A stretch of DNA of 11,604 nt from JAEUKQ01 sp964414755 (GCA_964414755.1 CAYPXH010000044.1:1-11604), one strand, 5' to 3'; positions 1 to 6,735 are shown, counted from the stretch's first letter. Program-made: numbers and translations. Notes: generated by a model from the letters alone, not told the origin.

Positions 1-446
1 GCACTACGGGTGGTAACTTGTTCGAGTTGTTGTACTAAATAGTGCTGGCGCGCTGCTATGGACCCAAGCATACGCAGAGCAAAACGACTGTCCTGTTCGA
101 TTTTATGCACAAAAAAGTTACGAGGTACTTCTATAACAACTGAGTCTTCAAGTGCTTGTGCATTAACAGGGTAACTTTTATGAGTACCAAAAACGGCGGC
201 TTCAGCAAAGGATTCACCGGGGCCCAAAATATGTACGATTACTTCTTCTCCATCTTTGGAAGAACGGTATAACTTAATCCAACCATGCACAATAATAAAA
301 AAAACATTTGCTGTATCTCCCATTGCAAAAAGATCACGACCTTTTGTGCAAAATTTTTGATGGCACTGTGTAGTCAGTTTCTCAATGGTAGCGTCGTCTA
401 TACCCTGAAAAAGTGGGACTTTTTTGATGATTTTGGCGAGATCCAT
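1..446 (-). CDS. Crp/Fnr-family transcription regulator, Dnr/NnrR-like (partial, C-terminus outside window)
   Basis: The visible 148 residues form a cyclic-nucleotide-binding-type sensor domain followed by the start of the dimerisation helix. It opens MDLAKIIKKVPLFQGI and has the beta-roll pattern FFIIVHGWIKLYR, then GEEVIVHILGPGESFAEAAVF and a helix ending RQHYLVQQLEQVTTRS. The FAEA segment after GPGE resembles Dnr/NnrR nitric-oxide-responsive regulators more than cAMP-binding CRP. There is no cysteine cluster at the N-terminus, so it is probably not an oxygen-sensing Fe-S FNR. Cysteines occur only at the residues near CHQKFC. The helix-turn-helix domain is cut off by the window edge, so DNA specificity cannot be read. 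I chose the ATG at 444-446 over the in-frame ATG at 450-452 because AAGGA sits six bases upstream of the former. The gene is divergent from the Moco operon, whose promoter has a box of the type these proteins bind. That it regulates the operon is inference. Confidence 0.88.
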   Translation of the reverse strand, partial: MDLAKIIKKVPLFQGIDDATIEKLTTQCHQKFCTKGRDLFAMGDTANVFFIIVHGWIKLYRSSKDGEEVIVHILGPGESFAEAAVFGTHKSYPVNAQALEDSVVIEVPRNFFVHKIEQDSRFALRMLGSIAARQHYLVQQLEQVTTRS

Positions 447-452
447 GCGCAT

Positions 453-457
453 TCCTT
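453..457 (-). promoter_or_regulatory. Shine-Dalgarno of the Crp/Fnr regulator
   Basis: AAGGA on the minus strand lies six bases before the ATG at 444-446 and directly abuts the ATG at 450-452. The spacing favours the downstream ATG as the true start. Confidence 0.5.
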
Positions 458-681
458 ATTATTTCACATCAAACGGGACAAAATAGATCACTAGTCAATG
501 GATAAAGCAATAAATATGTAATTATTATTGCAAAGAAAACGTGCTTAAAAAGCTTTTTATAAGAGTTTTTTGTGACTTTTATTTTTTAAACGTCCTAACT
601 GACCAAAAATATCTTTACAACTGCCAGCTAATCCCGGTGTTATCTAGCTATTTCCAAAACTATATTTTCATTTTCCTTGAC

Positions 682-695
682 TTGATTTTGATCAA
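682..695. promoter_or_regulatory. FNR/Dnr-type operator, perfect TTGAT-N4-ATCAA
   Basis: TTGATTTTGATCAA is an exact match to the FNR/Dnr consensus, extended by one further pair (C681, G696). It is centred between 688 and 689, about 41 bases before the start point implied by the -10 element at 717-722. That is the classic position for class II activation by FNR-family proteins. A Dnr-like regulator is encoded divergently next door. The site predicts induction of the Moco operon under low oxygen or nitrogen oxides; the inducing signal itself is inference. Confidence 0.85.
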
Positions 696-716
696 GGTAT
701 TAGGATAGCTTTCTGT

Positions 717-722
717 TACAGT
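717..722 (+). promoter_or_regulatory. moaA: -10 element of the moaA operon promoter
   Basis: TACAGT matches TATAAT at four of six positions and would give a start near 728-731, so the FNR box would be centred near -41. No good -35 hexamer is present apart from the operator, as expected for an activator-dependent class II promoter. Confidence 0.45.
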
Positions 723-764
723 TTGGCAGGAAAATTTGAATTTGACTGTGTTGGTACAGGCACA

Positions 765-904
765 GTTCTCCGAGCTAGTTGTTCCTAAGTTCTTTTGGTA
801 AATTCTGCTTCAAGAATATGGGCGATTAGCCGGGGTCGATGGTGGAAACATCACGGCCTCCCTTAGGGATGGGAATAGTCCTATCCCTAGTCTTGGAAAG
901 GAGA
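765..904 (+). promoter_or_regulatory. Molybdenum cofactor (Moco) riboswitch in the moaA leader
   Basis: The leader shows the architecture known for the Moco RNA motif. A CTCCGAGC segment (768-775) is followed by a helix in which GCTA (774-777) pairs with TAGC (827-830). That helix continues into CCTAAG (784-789) opposite TATGG (817-821), the canonical 11-nt GAAA-tetraloop receptor, capped by TTCTT (790-794) with AAGAA (812-816). The partner hairpin is TGGTG-GAAA-CATCA (840-853), enclosed by CCG/CGG (830-832 with 854-856). A strong hairpin TAGGGAT/ATCCCTA (864-870 with 883-889) follows. TCTCC (767-771) can pair with GGAGA (900-904), the Shine-Dalgarno of moaA, suggesting translational repression when Moco is abundant. 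A separate small hairpin ACTGTG/CACAGT lies at 745-766. The location before moaA agrees with the known role of this class. The motif match is from memory of the family, not a covariance search. Confidence 0.88.
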
Positions 905-909
905 TTAGG

Positions 910-1899
910 ATGGTACATGAACCGTTGTTGACGGATAGTTTCGGGCGTCATTTCCCCTACCTGCGTTTATCAATTACCGATGTTTGTAATTTTCGCTGTT
1001 CTTATTGCTTGCCCAATGGCTACCATCAAACCGGTCGGGAAGATTTTTTGACTATTCATGAAATACGGCGTTTGGTAGGGGCTTTTACCGGGCTTGGCGT
1101 TTGGAAATTTCGTCTTACCGGTGGTGAGCCAACAATTCGCCCAGATTTTCTTGATATAGTTTCTACGGTGGCTGAGGTGCCGGGGGTTAGAAAACTTGCT
1201 TTTACAACCAACGGATATAAACTGCGCGATCGGGCAAATTCCTATTATAACGCTGGCTTGCGGGCGGTTAACGTAAGTATCGATTCACTCGATCCACACC
1301 AATTTGCTCGCATAACTGGTCATGAACGGTTGCCGGAAATTCTTGAAGGGATAGATTTATGCTTGAAGATTGGGTTTCACTCAGTCAAGATTAATACGGT
1401 TTTATTGAAGAACCTTAATGATGCTGAGCTTGACGCATTTATTCAATTTGTGGCTGATAGACCAATTTCATTGCGATTTATCGAGCTGATGCGTACAGGT
1501 GAGAACAAAACCTATTTTGACCAACACCACCTGCCCGGACATTACATTGTTGAACGTCTGCTGGCAGGGGGGTGGCGCTTGCAAGAGCGGTTGGGTGGTG
1601 CCGGACCAGCCCAAGAGTTTTCTCACCAGCAAAGCCTTGGTACAATTGGACTAATTGCGCCATACAGCAAAGATTTTTGCCAAACTTGCAACCGGCTGCG
1701 TATATCTGCAAAAGGGGCACTTCATTTATGTCTTTTTGGCGAGGGTGGCTATTCGTTACGTCATCTTTTACAATCTGATGATCAATTAGAAAAGCTACAA
1801 CAACAAATACTTGATTTGTTGCAGTATAAAAAATCCAGCCATTTTCTACATCAGGGTATTACCGGTGTTACACCTCATTTAGCGTCAATTGGCGGTTAG
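910..1899 (+). CDS. moaA: MoaA, GTP 3',8-cyclase (radical SAM)
   Basis: MoaA performs the first step of molybdenum cofactor synthesis in the cytoplasm, converting GTP to 3',8-cyclo-7,8-dihydro-GTP with two [4Fe-4S] clusters. At 329 residues it has the usual family length. The radical-SAM cluster ligands are C26, C30 and C33 in CNFRCSYC, followed by the SAM-binding LTGGEP (69-74). The C-terminal cluster that binds substrate has C257, C260 and C274 (CQTCNR...LC). The protein ends in GG, the conserved double glycine tail that reaches into the active site. An AAAGGAG Shine-Dalgarno sits just before the ATG and can be masked by the upstream riboswitch. The gene opens a seven-gene operon; the next start follows within 13 bases. 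All signature residues are present, so it should be functional. Confidence 0.97.
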   Translation: MVHEPLLTDSFGRHFPYLRLSITDVCNFRCSYCLPNGYHQTGREDFLTIHEIRRLVGAFTGLGVWKFRLTGGEPTIRPDFLDIVSTVAEVPGVRKLAFTTNGYKLRDRANSYYNAGLRAVNVSIDSLDPHQFARITGHERLPEILEGIDLCLKIGFHSVKINTVLLKNLNDAELDAFIQFVADRPISLRFIELMRTGENKTYFDQHHLPGHYIVERLLAGGWRLQERLGGAGPAQEFSHQQSLGTIGLIAPYSKDFCQTCNRLRISAKGALHLCLFGEGGYSLRHLLQSDDQLEKLQQQILDLLQYKKSSHFLHQGITGVTPHLASIGG

Positions 1900-1911
1900 G
1901 GAGATTGGTTG

Positions 1912-2937
1912 ATGAACAAGCCTATAGAACATATTCAGTTTTCTAAAGAACAAACAAATTTTCGGATGATTGATGTTGGGCGTAAAAGACCTACGCATCG
2001 GCGTGCTGTGGCTTGCGGTTCAATTAAAATGAACAGTAAAGCTTTTCAAGCCGTGTGGGATAAAAAACTGCCTAAAGGGGATGTATTAGCACTGGCCGAG
2101 ATAGCAGGTATTATGGCCGCTAAAAACACCCCCTCTATTATTCCCATGTGTCATACATTACCACTCGATCAGGTTACACTTCATTGCATGTTGGATCAAA
2201 AAACACATAAAATTACCGTTTATGCCCAAGCTGTTGCTTTTGCTAAAACAGGTGTGGAGATGGAGGCTTTAGCCGCTGTTAATGCTGCCTTGCTAACAAT
2301 ATGGGACTTAACCAAGGGAATGGATCCACACCTATTAATAGAAGATGTGCGTCTACTGGTTAAAACAGGCGGCAAAAGCGGTGTTTGGATTCATCAGGAA
2401 GGAATTCCCGATTGGCTGGTAGCCGAATTGCCTGACGCACAGTTTTTAAGAAATAAGGTTGCCGCTATTTTGGTGATGAGCGACCGCGCATCCAAAGGCA
2501 TATATACAGATGATTCTGGGCCATTGTTGCGTACATTGCTGCACCAAGCTGGGGCACAGGTTGTTGGCCCTAAGGTTATTCCGGATCAAGAAGCTGATAT
2601 TATTCAGGCTGTTGCTGATCTTTGTTCAAAAAACCGTCCTGATATTTTGATTGCGTCCGGCGGGACAGGGCCAGGTCCAAGAGATATTACGCCAGATGTG
2701 CTGCGTAAAATATGTGACCGTATGTTGGATGGTCTTGGGGAAGTATTGCGTGCGGAAAGCATGTATCATACGGGTACTGCTTGGCTATCACGTATGACGG
2801 CTGGTATGTATGGTTCAACACTTATTGTTGCCTTTCCAGGCTCTCCTAAAGCGGTACAGGAATGTTGGGATATTGTAAGTCCTTTTTTGGGCGATGCTAT
2901 TGCCAAAATTAGAAAACAAGGTTTTGAAAAGCCATGA
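1912..2937 (+). CDS. moaCB: Bifunctional MoaC-MoaB/MogA fusion: cPMP synthase plus molybdopterin adenylyltransferase
   Basis: Two Moco enzymes are joined in one 341-residue chain. Residues 1 to about 160 are MoaC, which turns the MoaA product into cyclic pyranopterin monophosphate. The catalytic positions are recognisable: K55 in KGDV, H81 in MCHTL, KTGVEMEAL with E116 and E118, D132 and K135 in WDLTKG, and K151 before GGKSG. Residues about 182-341 are a MoaB/MogA domain that adenylylates molybdopterin before metal insertion, with SDRASKG (190-196), a following DDSGP, and GGTGPGPRDITPD (250-262). Such fusions are known in other bacteria. A TTG at 1909 lies in frame directly before the ATG at 1912. 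I chose the ATG because AGGGAG (1898-1903) is at good spacing. The stop overlaps the moaD start by four bases (ATGA), implying translational coupling. Confidence 0.93.
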   Translation: MNKPIEHIQFSKEQTNFRMIDVGRKRPTHRRAVACGSIKMNSKAFQAVWDKKLPKGDVLALAEIAGIMAAKNTPSIIPMCHTLPLDQVTLHCMLDQKTHKITVYAQAVAFAKTGVEMEALAAVNAALLTIWDLTKGMDPHLLIEDVRLLVKTGGKSGVWIHQEGIPDWLVAELPDAQFLRNKVAAILVMSDRASKGIYTDDSGPLLRTLLHQAGAQVVGPKVIPDQEADIIQAVADLCSKNRPDILIASGGTGPGPRDITPDVLRKICDRMLDGLGEVLRAESMYHTGTAWLSRMTAGMYGSTLIVAFPGSPKAVQECWDIVSPFLGDAIAKIRKQGFEKP

Positions 2938-3176
2938 TTATCACAATACAAACTTATGGAGCGTTTCGTAAATTTGGTGCAATGATTGAACTGGACATTC
3001 CCTCAGGGGTAACAATTGGGATAATCAAACAAAAACTTGCGCTTAGGCTTGGGTCAGCTGAGCAGGAACTGGTTCGCGTTTCGGTTTTGGCCTCGGCAAC
3101 CGAAATATTAGCAGACAATGCATTGTATCAAGATGGGCAGAAGCTGGCTATTTTACCACCTGTTTGTGGGGGGTGA
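2934..3176 (+). CDS. moaD: MoaD, molybdopterin synthase small subunit
   Basis: This is an 80-residue ubiquitin-fold sulfur carrier. The beta-grasp pattern is visible (MIITIQTYGAFRKFG, later LADNALYQDGQKLAILPPV). The chain ends exactly in GG (PPVCGG), the C-terminus that is adenylylated and converted to a thiocarboxylate. It donates sulfur to cPMP in the heterotetramer with MoaE, encoded immediately downstream. The length matches the family. The start overlaps the preceding stop (ATGA), and the moaE start lies directly after or across its own stop, so stoichiometric synthesis with MoaE is likely. The cysteine just before the terminal glycines is a small variation I would not over-read. Confidence 0.94.
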   Translation: MIITIQTYGAFRKFGAMIELDIPSGVTIGIIKQKLALRLGSAEQELVRVSVLASATEILADNALYQDGQKLAILPPVCGG

Positions 3177-3178
3177 TT

Positions 3179-3625
3179 GTGGCATACCATGTCTTGATTA
3201 GTGAACAAAATATCTTGGTTGAATCAGCATTAGCGATGATCAAGAATGATCATCACGGTGCTATTGATATATTTGTTGGTGTTGTGCGCAATCATCATCA
3301 AGGGCAAATTGTCACAGGTATTACCTATGATGTTCATATTTTGCTGGCCAAGGGCGTTCTTGCAACCATATGTCAGGAAGCAGAAAAACAATGGCAGGGT
3401 ACAAATTATTATGTAGCGCACTATCACGGGTATTTGCCGGTAGGGGGGATCAGTGTATTGATCGCGGTAAGCGCCCCCCATAGGGTAGATAGTTTTGATG
3501 CCTGTCGCTATGTTATTGAAGAAATCAAGAAAAGGGCACCTGTTTGGAAGCGCGAACATTATCCTGATGGGTCAAGCGCCTGGTTGCCTGGGCATAGTTT
3601 ACATCAAGGGTTGGATAATGGATAA
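3179..3625 (+). CDS. moaE: MoaE, molybdopterin synthase catalytic subunit
   Basis: This is the 148-residue large subunit of molybdopterin synthase, which inserts two sulfurs from MoaD into cPMP. Family blocks are present: GAIDIFVGVVRNHHQGQ near the N-terminus, SAPHRVDSFDACRYVIEEIKKR, and APVWKRE with the lysines that line the active site and receive the MoaD tail. The segment ITYDVHILLAK diverges from the usual E-x-Y-x-x-M-A-E-K stretch, but the downstream catalytic block is intact. I placed the start at the GTG at 3179, six bases after the G-run at 3168-3173. GTG at 3173, forming a GTGA overlap with the moaD stop, is a good alternative and adds two residues. The mobA start lies within its last codons. 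Confidence 0.93.
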   Translation: MAYHVLISEQNILVESALAMIKNDHHGAIDIFVGVVRNHHQGQIVTGITYDVHILLAKGVLATICQEAEKQWQGTNYYVAHYHGYLPVGGISVLIAVSAPHRVDSFDACRYVIEEIKKRAPVWKREHYPDGSSAWLPGHSLHQGLDNG

Positions 3626-4148
3626 AGCTAAAAATTGTCCTGGTGTGGTTTTGGCAGGCGGGCGTTCTAGTCGTATGGGCAGCAATAAGGCTTTTTTAAA
3701 GTATCAAGGGCGATTTTTGATTGATCATATGATGGATATTCTTTTAAAAACTGGCTGTACACCTGTTTTTATTTTGGGGTTTGTGCCAGGATATAACTGT
3801 GTAGCCGATGATAAAATCTTTGCCGGCCCGGCACAGGCAATTAGTTCATTCATGCATAAGAAACTTGCTTATCCAGGGTTTTTGGTTGTTCCAATTGATA
3901 TGCCGTTGTTGACACCCTCAATTCTTTATCGTCTAACCACATACTCCAAAGGTGCTTATTACAAGGATTACCCATTACCGGCCTATATTCCCCAAAAACC
4001 AATTTCGGCTCATGTACTATCGATGCATGATCTGCTTTATGCATTAGGGGCAATGGCCATCGCACGTGATGCGGGCAGTGAACTTTTGATGAAAAACATC
4101 AATACTCCCAACGAATGGAAGGAATTTATCATATCACATGAATGTTAA
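3618..4148 (+). CDS. mobA: MobA, molybdenum cofactor guanylyltransferase
   Basis: This cytoplasmic nucleotidyltransferase attaches GMP to Moco to give the guanine dinucleotide cofactor required by DMSO-reductase-family enzymes, including nitrate reductases. The N-terminal GTP-binding signature LAGGRSSRMGSNK (12-24, with K24) is textbook. D64/D65 before AGPAQA and VPIDMPLL (91-98, with the metal-binding D94) follow. At 176 residues it is slightly short for the family, with a compact C-terminus. An upstream in-frame ATG at 3495 lies deep inside moaE. The true start is the ATG at 3618, overlapping the moaE stop by eight bases and coming just before the LAGGR block. The presence of mobA implies that the cell has bis-MGD enzymes. 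Confidence 0.93.
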   Translation: MDKAKNCPGVVLAGGRSSRMGSNKAFLKYQGRFLIDHMMDILLKTGCTPVFILGFVPGYNCVADDKIFAGPAQAISSFMHKKLAYPGFLVVPIDMPLLTPSILYRLTTYSKGAYYKDYPLPAYIPQKPISAHVLSMHDLLYALGAMAIARDAGSELLMKNINTPNEWKEFIISHEC

Positions 4149-4494
4149 AATTGCCGAACATGCTGTAACCTTTAAAATTACAGAACACGAATTGCATACC
4201 CTTCAGCTTGGGCATAATCTAAGGCAAAGGGTTAAGATTAGTCAAAATTTTTTGGAAATTGCCATTAACCAGGATTTTGGTGGCCAAGCCGATGATCGCT
4301 TCAAGATGTTACCTTTAAAGTTGGTTTTTGATCATCCTGGTGCCTGTTTAACCCTTTATGCACTACCCACGACAATTAACGACCTGGCGCACCTTGGTCG
4401 GAACCGTACAGGGATAATAGTCCAGCAAGATGATTTGGAATTAACTTTGCAGGTTGATGTGCGCTCGCGGCCATCAACCCATCAACAATTTTAA
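4138..4494 (+). CDS. Unrecognised 118-residue Moco-operon protein (possibly DUF7009-like)
   Basis: I do not recognise a function. The protein is small, soluble and mostly beta-strand in pattern, starting NVKIAEHAVTFKITEHELHTL and containing paired strands (KMLPLKLVFDHPGACLTLYALP, then TGIIVQQDDLELTLQVDVRSR). There is no signal peptide, membrane segment, cysteine or obvious catalytic motif. The opening (a lysine-containing strand, then a 'xxRxT/KITExE' helix start) reminds me of the small DUF7009 family, which I recall near Moco genes in other nitrate reducers; this is weak and from memory. Its start overlaps the end of mobA by 11 bases and the next gene follows within 15 bases. It is therefore an embedded operon member, and a role in cofactor handling or insertion is inferred from position only. 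Confidence 0.8.
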   Translation: MNVKIAEHAVTFKITEHELHTLQLGHNLRQRVKISQNFLEIAINQDFGGQADDRFKMLPLKLVFDHPGACLTLYALPTTINDLAHLGRNRTGIIVQQDDLELTLQVDVRSRPSTHQQF

Positions 4495-4508
4495 GGGCAT
4501 TCCTCAAT

Positions 4509-5273
4509 ATGCTAGGTCTTGGCGCATCATTCTTTCTAACGGCTTTACTTTACGCCTGTGTTGGCTTTGGCGGAGGATCAACCTATAACGCATTGCTAGT
4601 TCTTGCTGGCACCGATTACCGTATTATTCCTACCCTGTCCTTAATTTGTAATATTATTGTTGTTTCAGGGGGGGTATGGCATTTTTATAGGACAAAATAC
4701 CTGAACATAAAACTTCTAGTACCCTGGCTTGTAACATCGATCCCCGCATCTTTTATTGGGGGGTTAATACCCGTGCCCGAGAGAATTTTTACGGCTCTTT
4801 TGGGGATCACATTGTTTTTGGCGGGATTGTATTTGATTGTATCGGTTTTTCTCAAAAGATTTGGACAGCAGATTCGTACTTTTAAACAATATTCTTTTTT
4901 TACTGCGGCATCTTTGGGCGGTACTTTAGGGCTACTTGCCGGTATTACGGGTATTGGGGGCGGGATATTTCTGGCCCCCATTCTTCATTTCACTAGGTGG
5001 GGTTCAGAAAAACAGATTGCAGGGGGGTGTGCATTTTTTATTTTGGTTAATTCCATTGCAGGGCTAATTGGACAATTTCTGAAGTTAGACGTACAAGAAA
5101 TAGGGCCAATTTTATTACCATATTGGATTTTGTTGCCAGCTGTACTTGTTGGTGGACAAATTGGCTCTTGCCTGGGATCAACTAAAATACACCCTAACAT
5201 CATGCGTGTTGGCACGGGGGCTTTAATTCTTTACGTAGCCTTCAGGCTTATGCGTATATTTATGCAGTATTAG
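4509..5273 (+). CDS. TauE/SafE (TSUP) family membrane transporter
   Basis: This is an integral inner-membrane protein of 254 residues with seven or eight hydrophobic segments. It shows the duplicated glycine-rich signature of the sulfite exporter/TauE/SafE family: GFGGGSTYNALLVL (19-32) in the first half and GITGIGGGIFLAP (145-157) in the second. Family members export or import sulfur anions such as sulfite, sulfoacetate or thiosulfate, but the substrate cannot be read here. It is the last gene of the Moco operon, 15 bases after the preceding stop, with only a weak Shine-Dalgarno (AAGGG around 4493-4497). Its position suggests a link to sulfur or oxyanion movement needed for, or produced by, molybdoenzymes. 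That is inference. Confidence 0.9.
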   Translation: MLGLGASFFLTALLYACVGFGGGSTYNALLVLAGTDYRIIPTLSLICNIIVVSGGVWHFYRTKYLNIKLLVPWLVTSIPASFIGGLIPVPERIFTALLGITLFLAGLYLIVSVFLKRFGQQIRTFKQYSFFTAASLGGTLGLLAGITGIGGGIFLAPILHFTRWGSEKQIAGGCAFFILVNSIAGLIGQFLKLDVQEIGPILLPYWILLPAVLVGGQIGSCLGSTKIHPNIMRVGTGALILYVAFRLMRIFMQY

Positions 5274-5626
5274 AAGTTGTAGCTAAAAAGCCCCTAAAGA
5301 TAATCGGAATCTTTATTGAGGTATAATAATAACTATTCAGGCTAGATATACACATAATTCTTTTAAAAGCAGAAATTTAACAGTTTTTACGAGTCGATTG
5401 CAGGTGTGGTAATGATAGCTACCAAAGTTCGTAAAATAATTTAACGACATCTTAGAGATGTTTCGTGACCCGGAAGTCTTTTATTGGTTGTTGGCAAATT
5501 CGACTTTTAGTTGGTTAAAAAATCTATATAGATCGGACATTTTATTTTGCAGGTATTAGGTTTTTTAAAGCCTATAATAGAAATATTCAACAGGTCTAAA
5601 GGCCTGAATTTAATATTAAGGCTTAA
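5274..5626. other. AT-rich intergenic gap between convergent genes
   Basis: There is no credible gene in these 353 bases. A hairpin TAAAGAT/ATCTTTA (5295-5301 with 5309-5315) lies 22 bases after the transporter stop and could help end the Moco operon, although no T-run follows. Further small symmetric elements are ACATCT-TAG-AGATGT (5447-5461) and a 12-base palindrome ATCTATATAGAT (5522-5533). The genes on either side converge, so termination signals are expected here, but no textbook terminator is visible on either strand. Confidence 0.5.
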
Positions 5627-6699
5627 TTAATGATTATGGCGGTGGTGAATATCGGGGTAGTGGGGGTGGCTGTGTAATAGGGGGGTGTGCTGATGCAAGT
5701 GGGAATGTGATATTCCATGTGTATGTTCAGGTTGATGTGGATGTTGGTGATGTTGATCATGGATGTGTCGATGTTGGTGCAGCAGTGATTCGTGCTGATG
5801 TTCGTGGCCATGATGTTCTGTTAGGTGAAGCATCATACCTAAAAACATTAAAACACCTGCCAATATTAATGAAGTTGATAAAGTTTCACCCAGAAGAAAT
5901 ACAGAAAAAATTACCCCAATAAAAGGTGCTAATGAAAAAGCCGCACTGGTGCGTCCGGTGCCAATGTGCCGTAGCCCTAAAATAAAACATAGAATGCTAA
6001 GACCATAGCCAAAAAAACCAATAATTGCAGCTATAAGCACAGGTTTCCAATTGCTGAATAACTGGGCGCCCAGTAAAAAAGCCAACCCGACATTTGTGCT
6101 TCCGGCAACCAAACTTTTTATTACAACAATTTTAAGCGGGTTTGCTGTAGAAATTTTACGAGTGATATTATTATCAACAGCCAGGCAAAGCATACGGCTA
6201 TAACCATAGTTGCCCCTAATATGCTTTCTATTTTGCTTTGTTCAGACCATGCAAGAATTACGCCCCCAGCCACAATCAACACCATACCCAAAATCAGACG
6301 ACCATTTGTATGTTCTTTTAAGAAAAGCCAGGCAATTAAGGCAGTTAATACAGTCTCGAAGTTTAATAATAACGAAACGCTTGCAGCGGTCATAATAGCT
6401 AAACCAAACATCAATAAAACAGGGGCGATAACACCGCCAAATAATGTTGCAAGAGCCAGCCAAATATGATCTATCTTGGTAAAAGGTGCAAATTGCGGTA
6501 TCTTTTTTGGGATAAGACGGCCTATCGTTAAAACAAGACCCAACCCTAACCCCGAACCCAGATATAAAATACCCGCAAGCAACCATGAATCTATGGTGCC
6601 AAGTAAATATTTTGTGGCAGGAGTACTTGCGCCAAATAACACAGCCGATGCAATAGCAAAACCATAACCAAAATTGCGATTCCGTATTGTATTATGCAT
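5627..6699 (-). pseudogene. Frameshifted DMT/EamA-family transporter with histidine-rich C-terminal tail
   Basis: Two overlapping minus-strand reading frames together make one EamA/drug-metabolite transporter of about 357 residues. The first frame (from 6699) has the opening EamA repeat with five or six membrane segments (FGYGFAIASAVLFGASTPATK, WLFLKEHTNGRLILG). After residue 173 (FAW) it runs out of frame. The family sequence resumes in the other frame as AVDNNITRKIS...IKSLVAGSTN, then GLRHIGTGRTSAAFSLAPFIG, FLLGETL and more helices. Restoring a single G at about 6181 (TGG to TGGG) gives the family-typical W-A-V-D-N-N join. The C-terminus is a tail with 26 histidines in 64 residues, ending HSHPHYPDIHHRHNH, which suggests metal binding. 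Related intact proteins with such tails are familiar in alphaproteobacteria. Either the gene is a recent pseudogene or there is a base error. Convergent with the Moco operon. Confidence 0.85.
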
Positions 6700-6718
6700 A
6701 AAAATTGGTTTATTCCGA

Positions 6719-6735
6719 TACTATTAATAATAGTA
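6719..6735. repeat. Inverted repeat upstream of the DMT transporter start
   Basis: TACTATT-AAT-AATAGTA is a perfect 7-base inverted repeat with a 3-base spacer, 19 bases before the transporter ATG. It could be an operator overlapping the promoter, but the region is very AT-rich and chance symmetry is possible. Confidence 0.35.

Noticed and set aside
285..494. 69-codon plus-strand frame
   Set aside because: Antisense to the Crp/Fnr regulator, which has clear family sequence on the other strand.
5447..5461. ACATCT-TAG-AGATGT hairpin as a terminator
   Set aside because: Loop of only three bases, no GC-rich stem and no T-run after it.
5573..5578. Perfect TATAAT on the plus strand
   Set aside because: No -35 at proper spacing and no plus-strand gene follows; expected by chance in AT-rich DNA.
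5707..5922. Plus-strand frame rich in valine and aspartate
   Set aside because: Antisense to the histidine-rich tail, whose repeated CAT/CAC codons create it.
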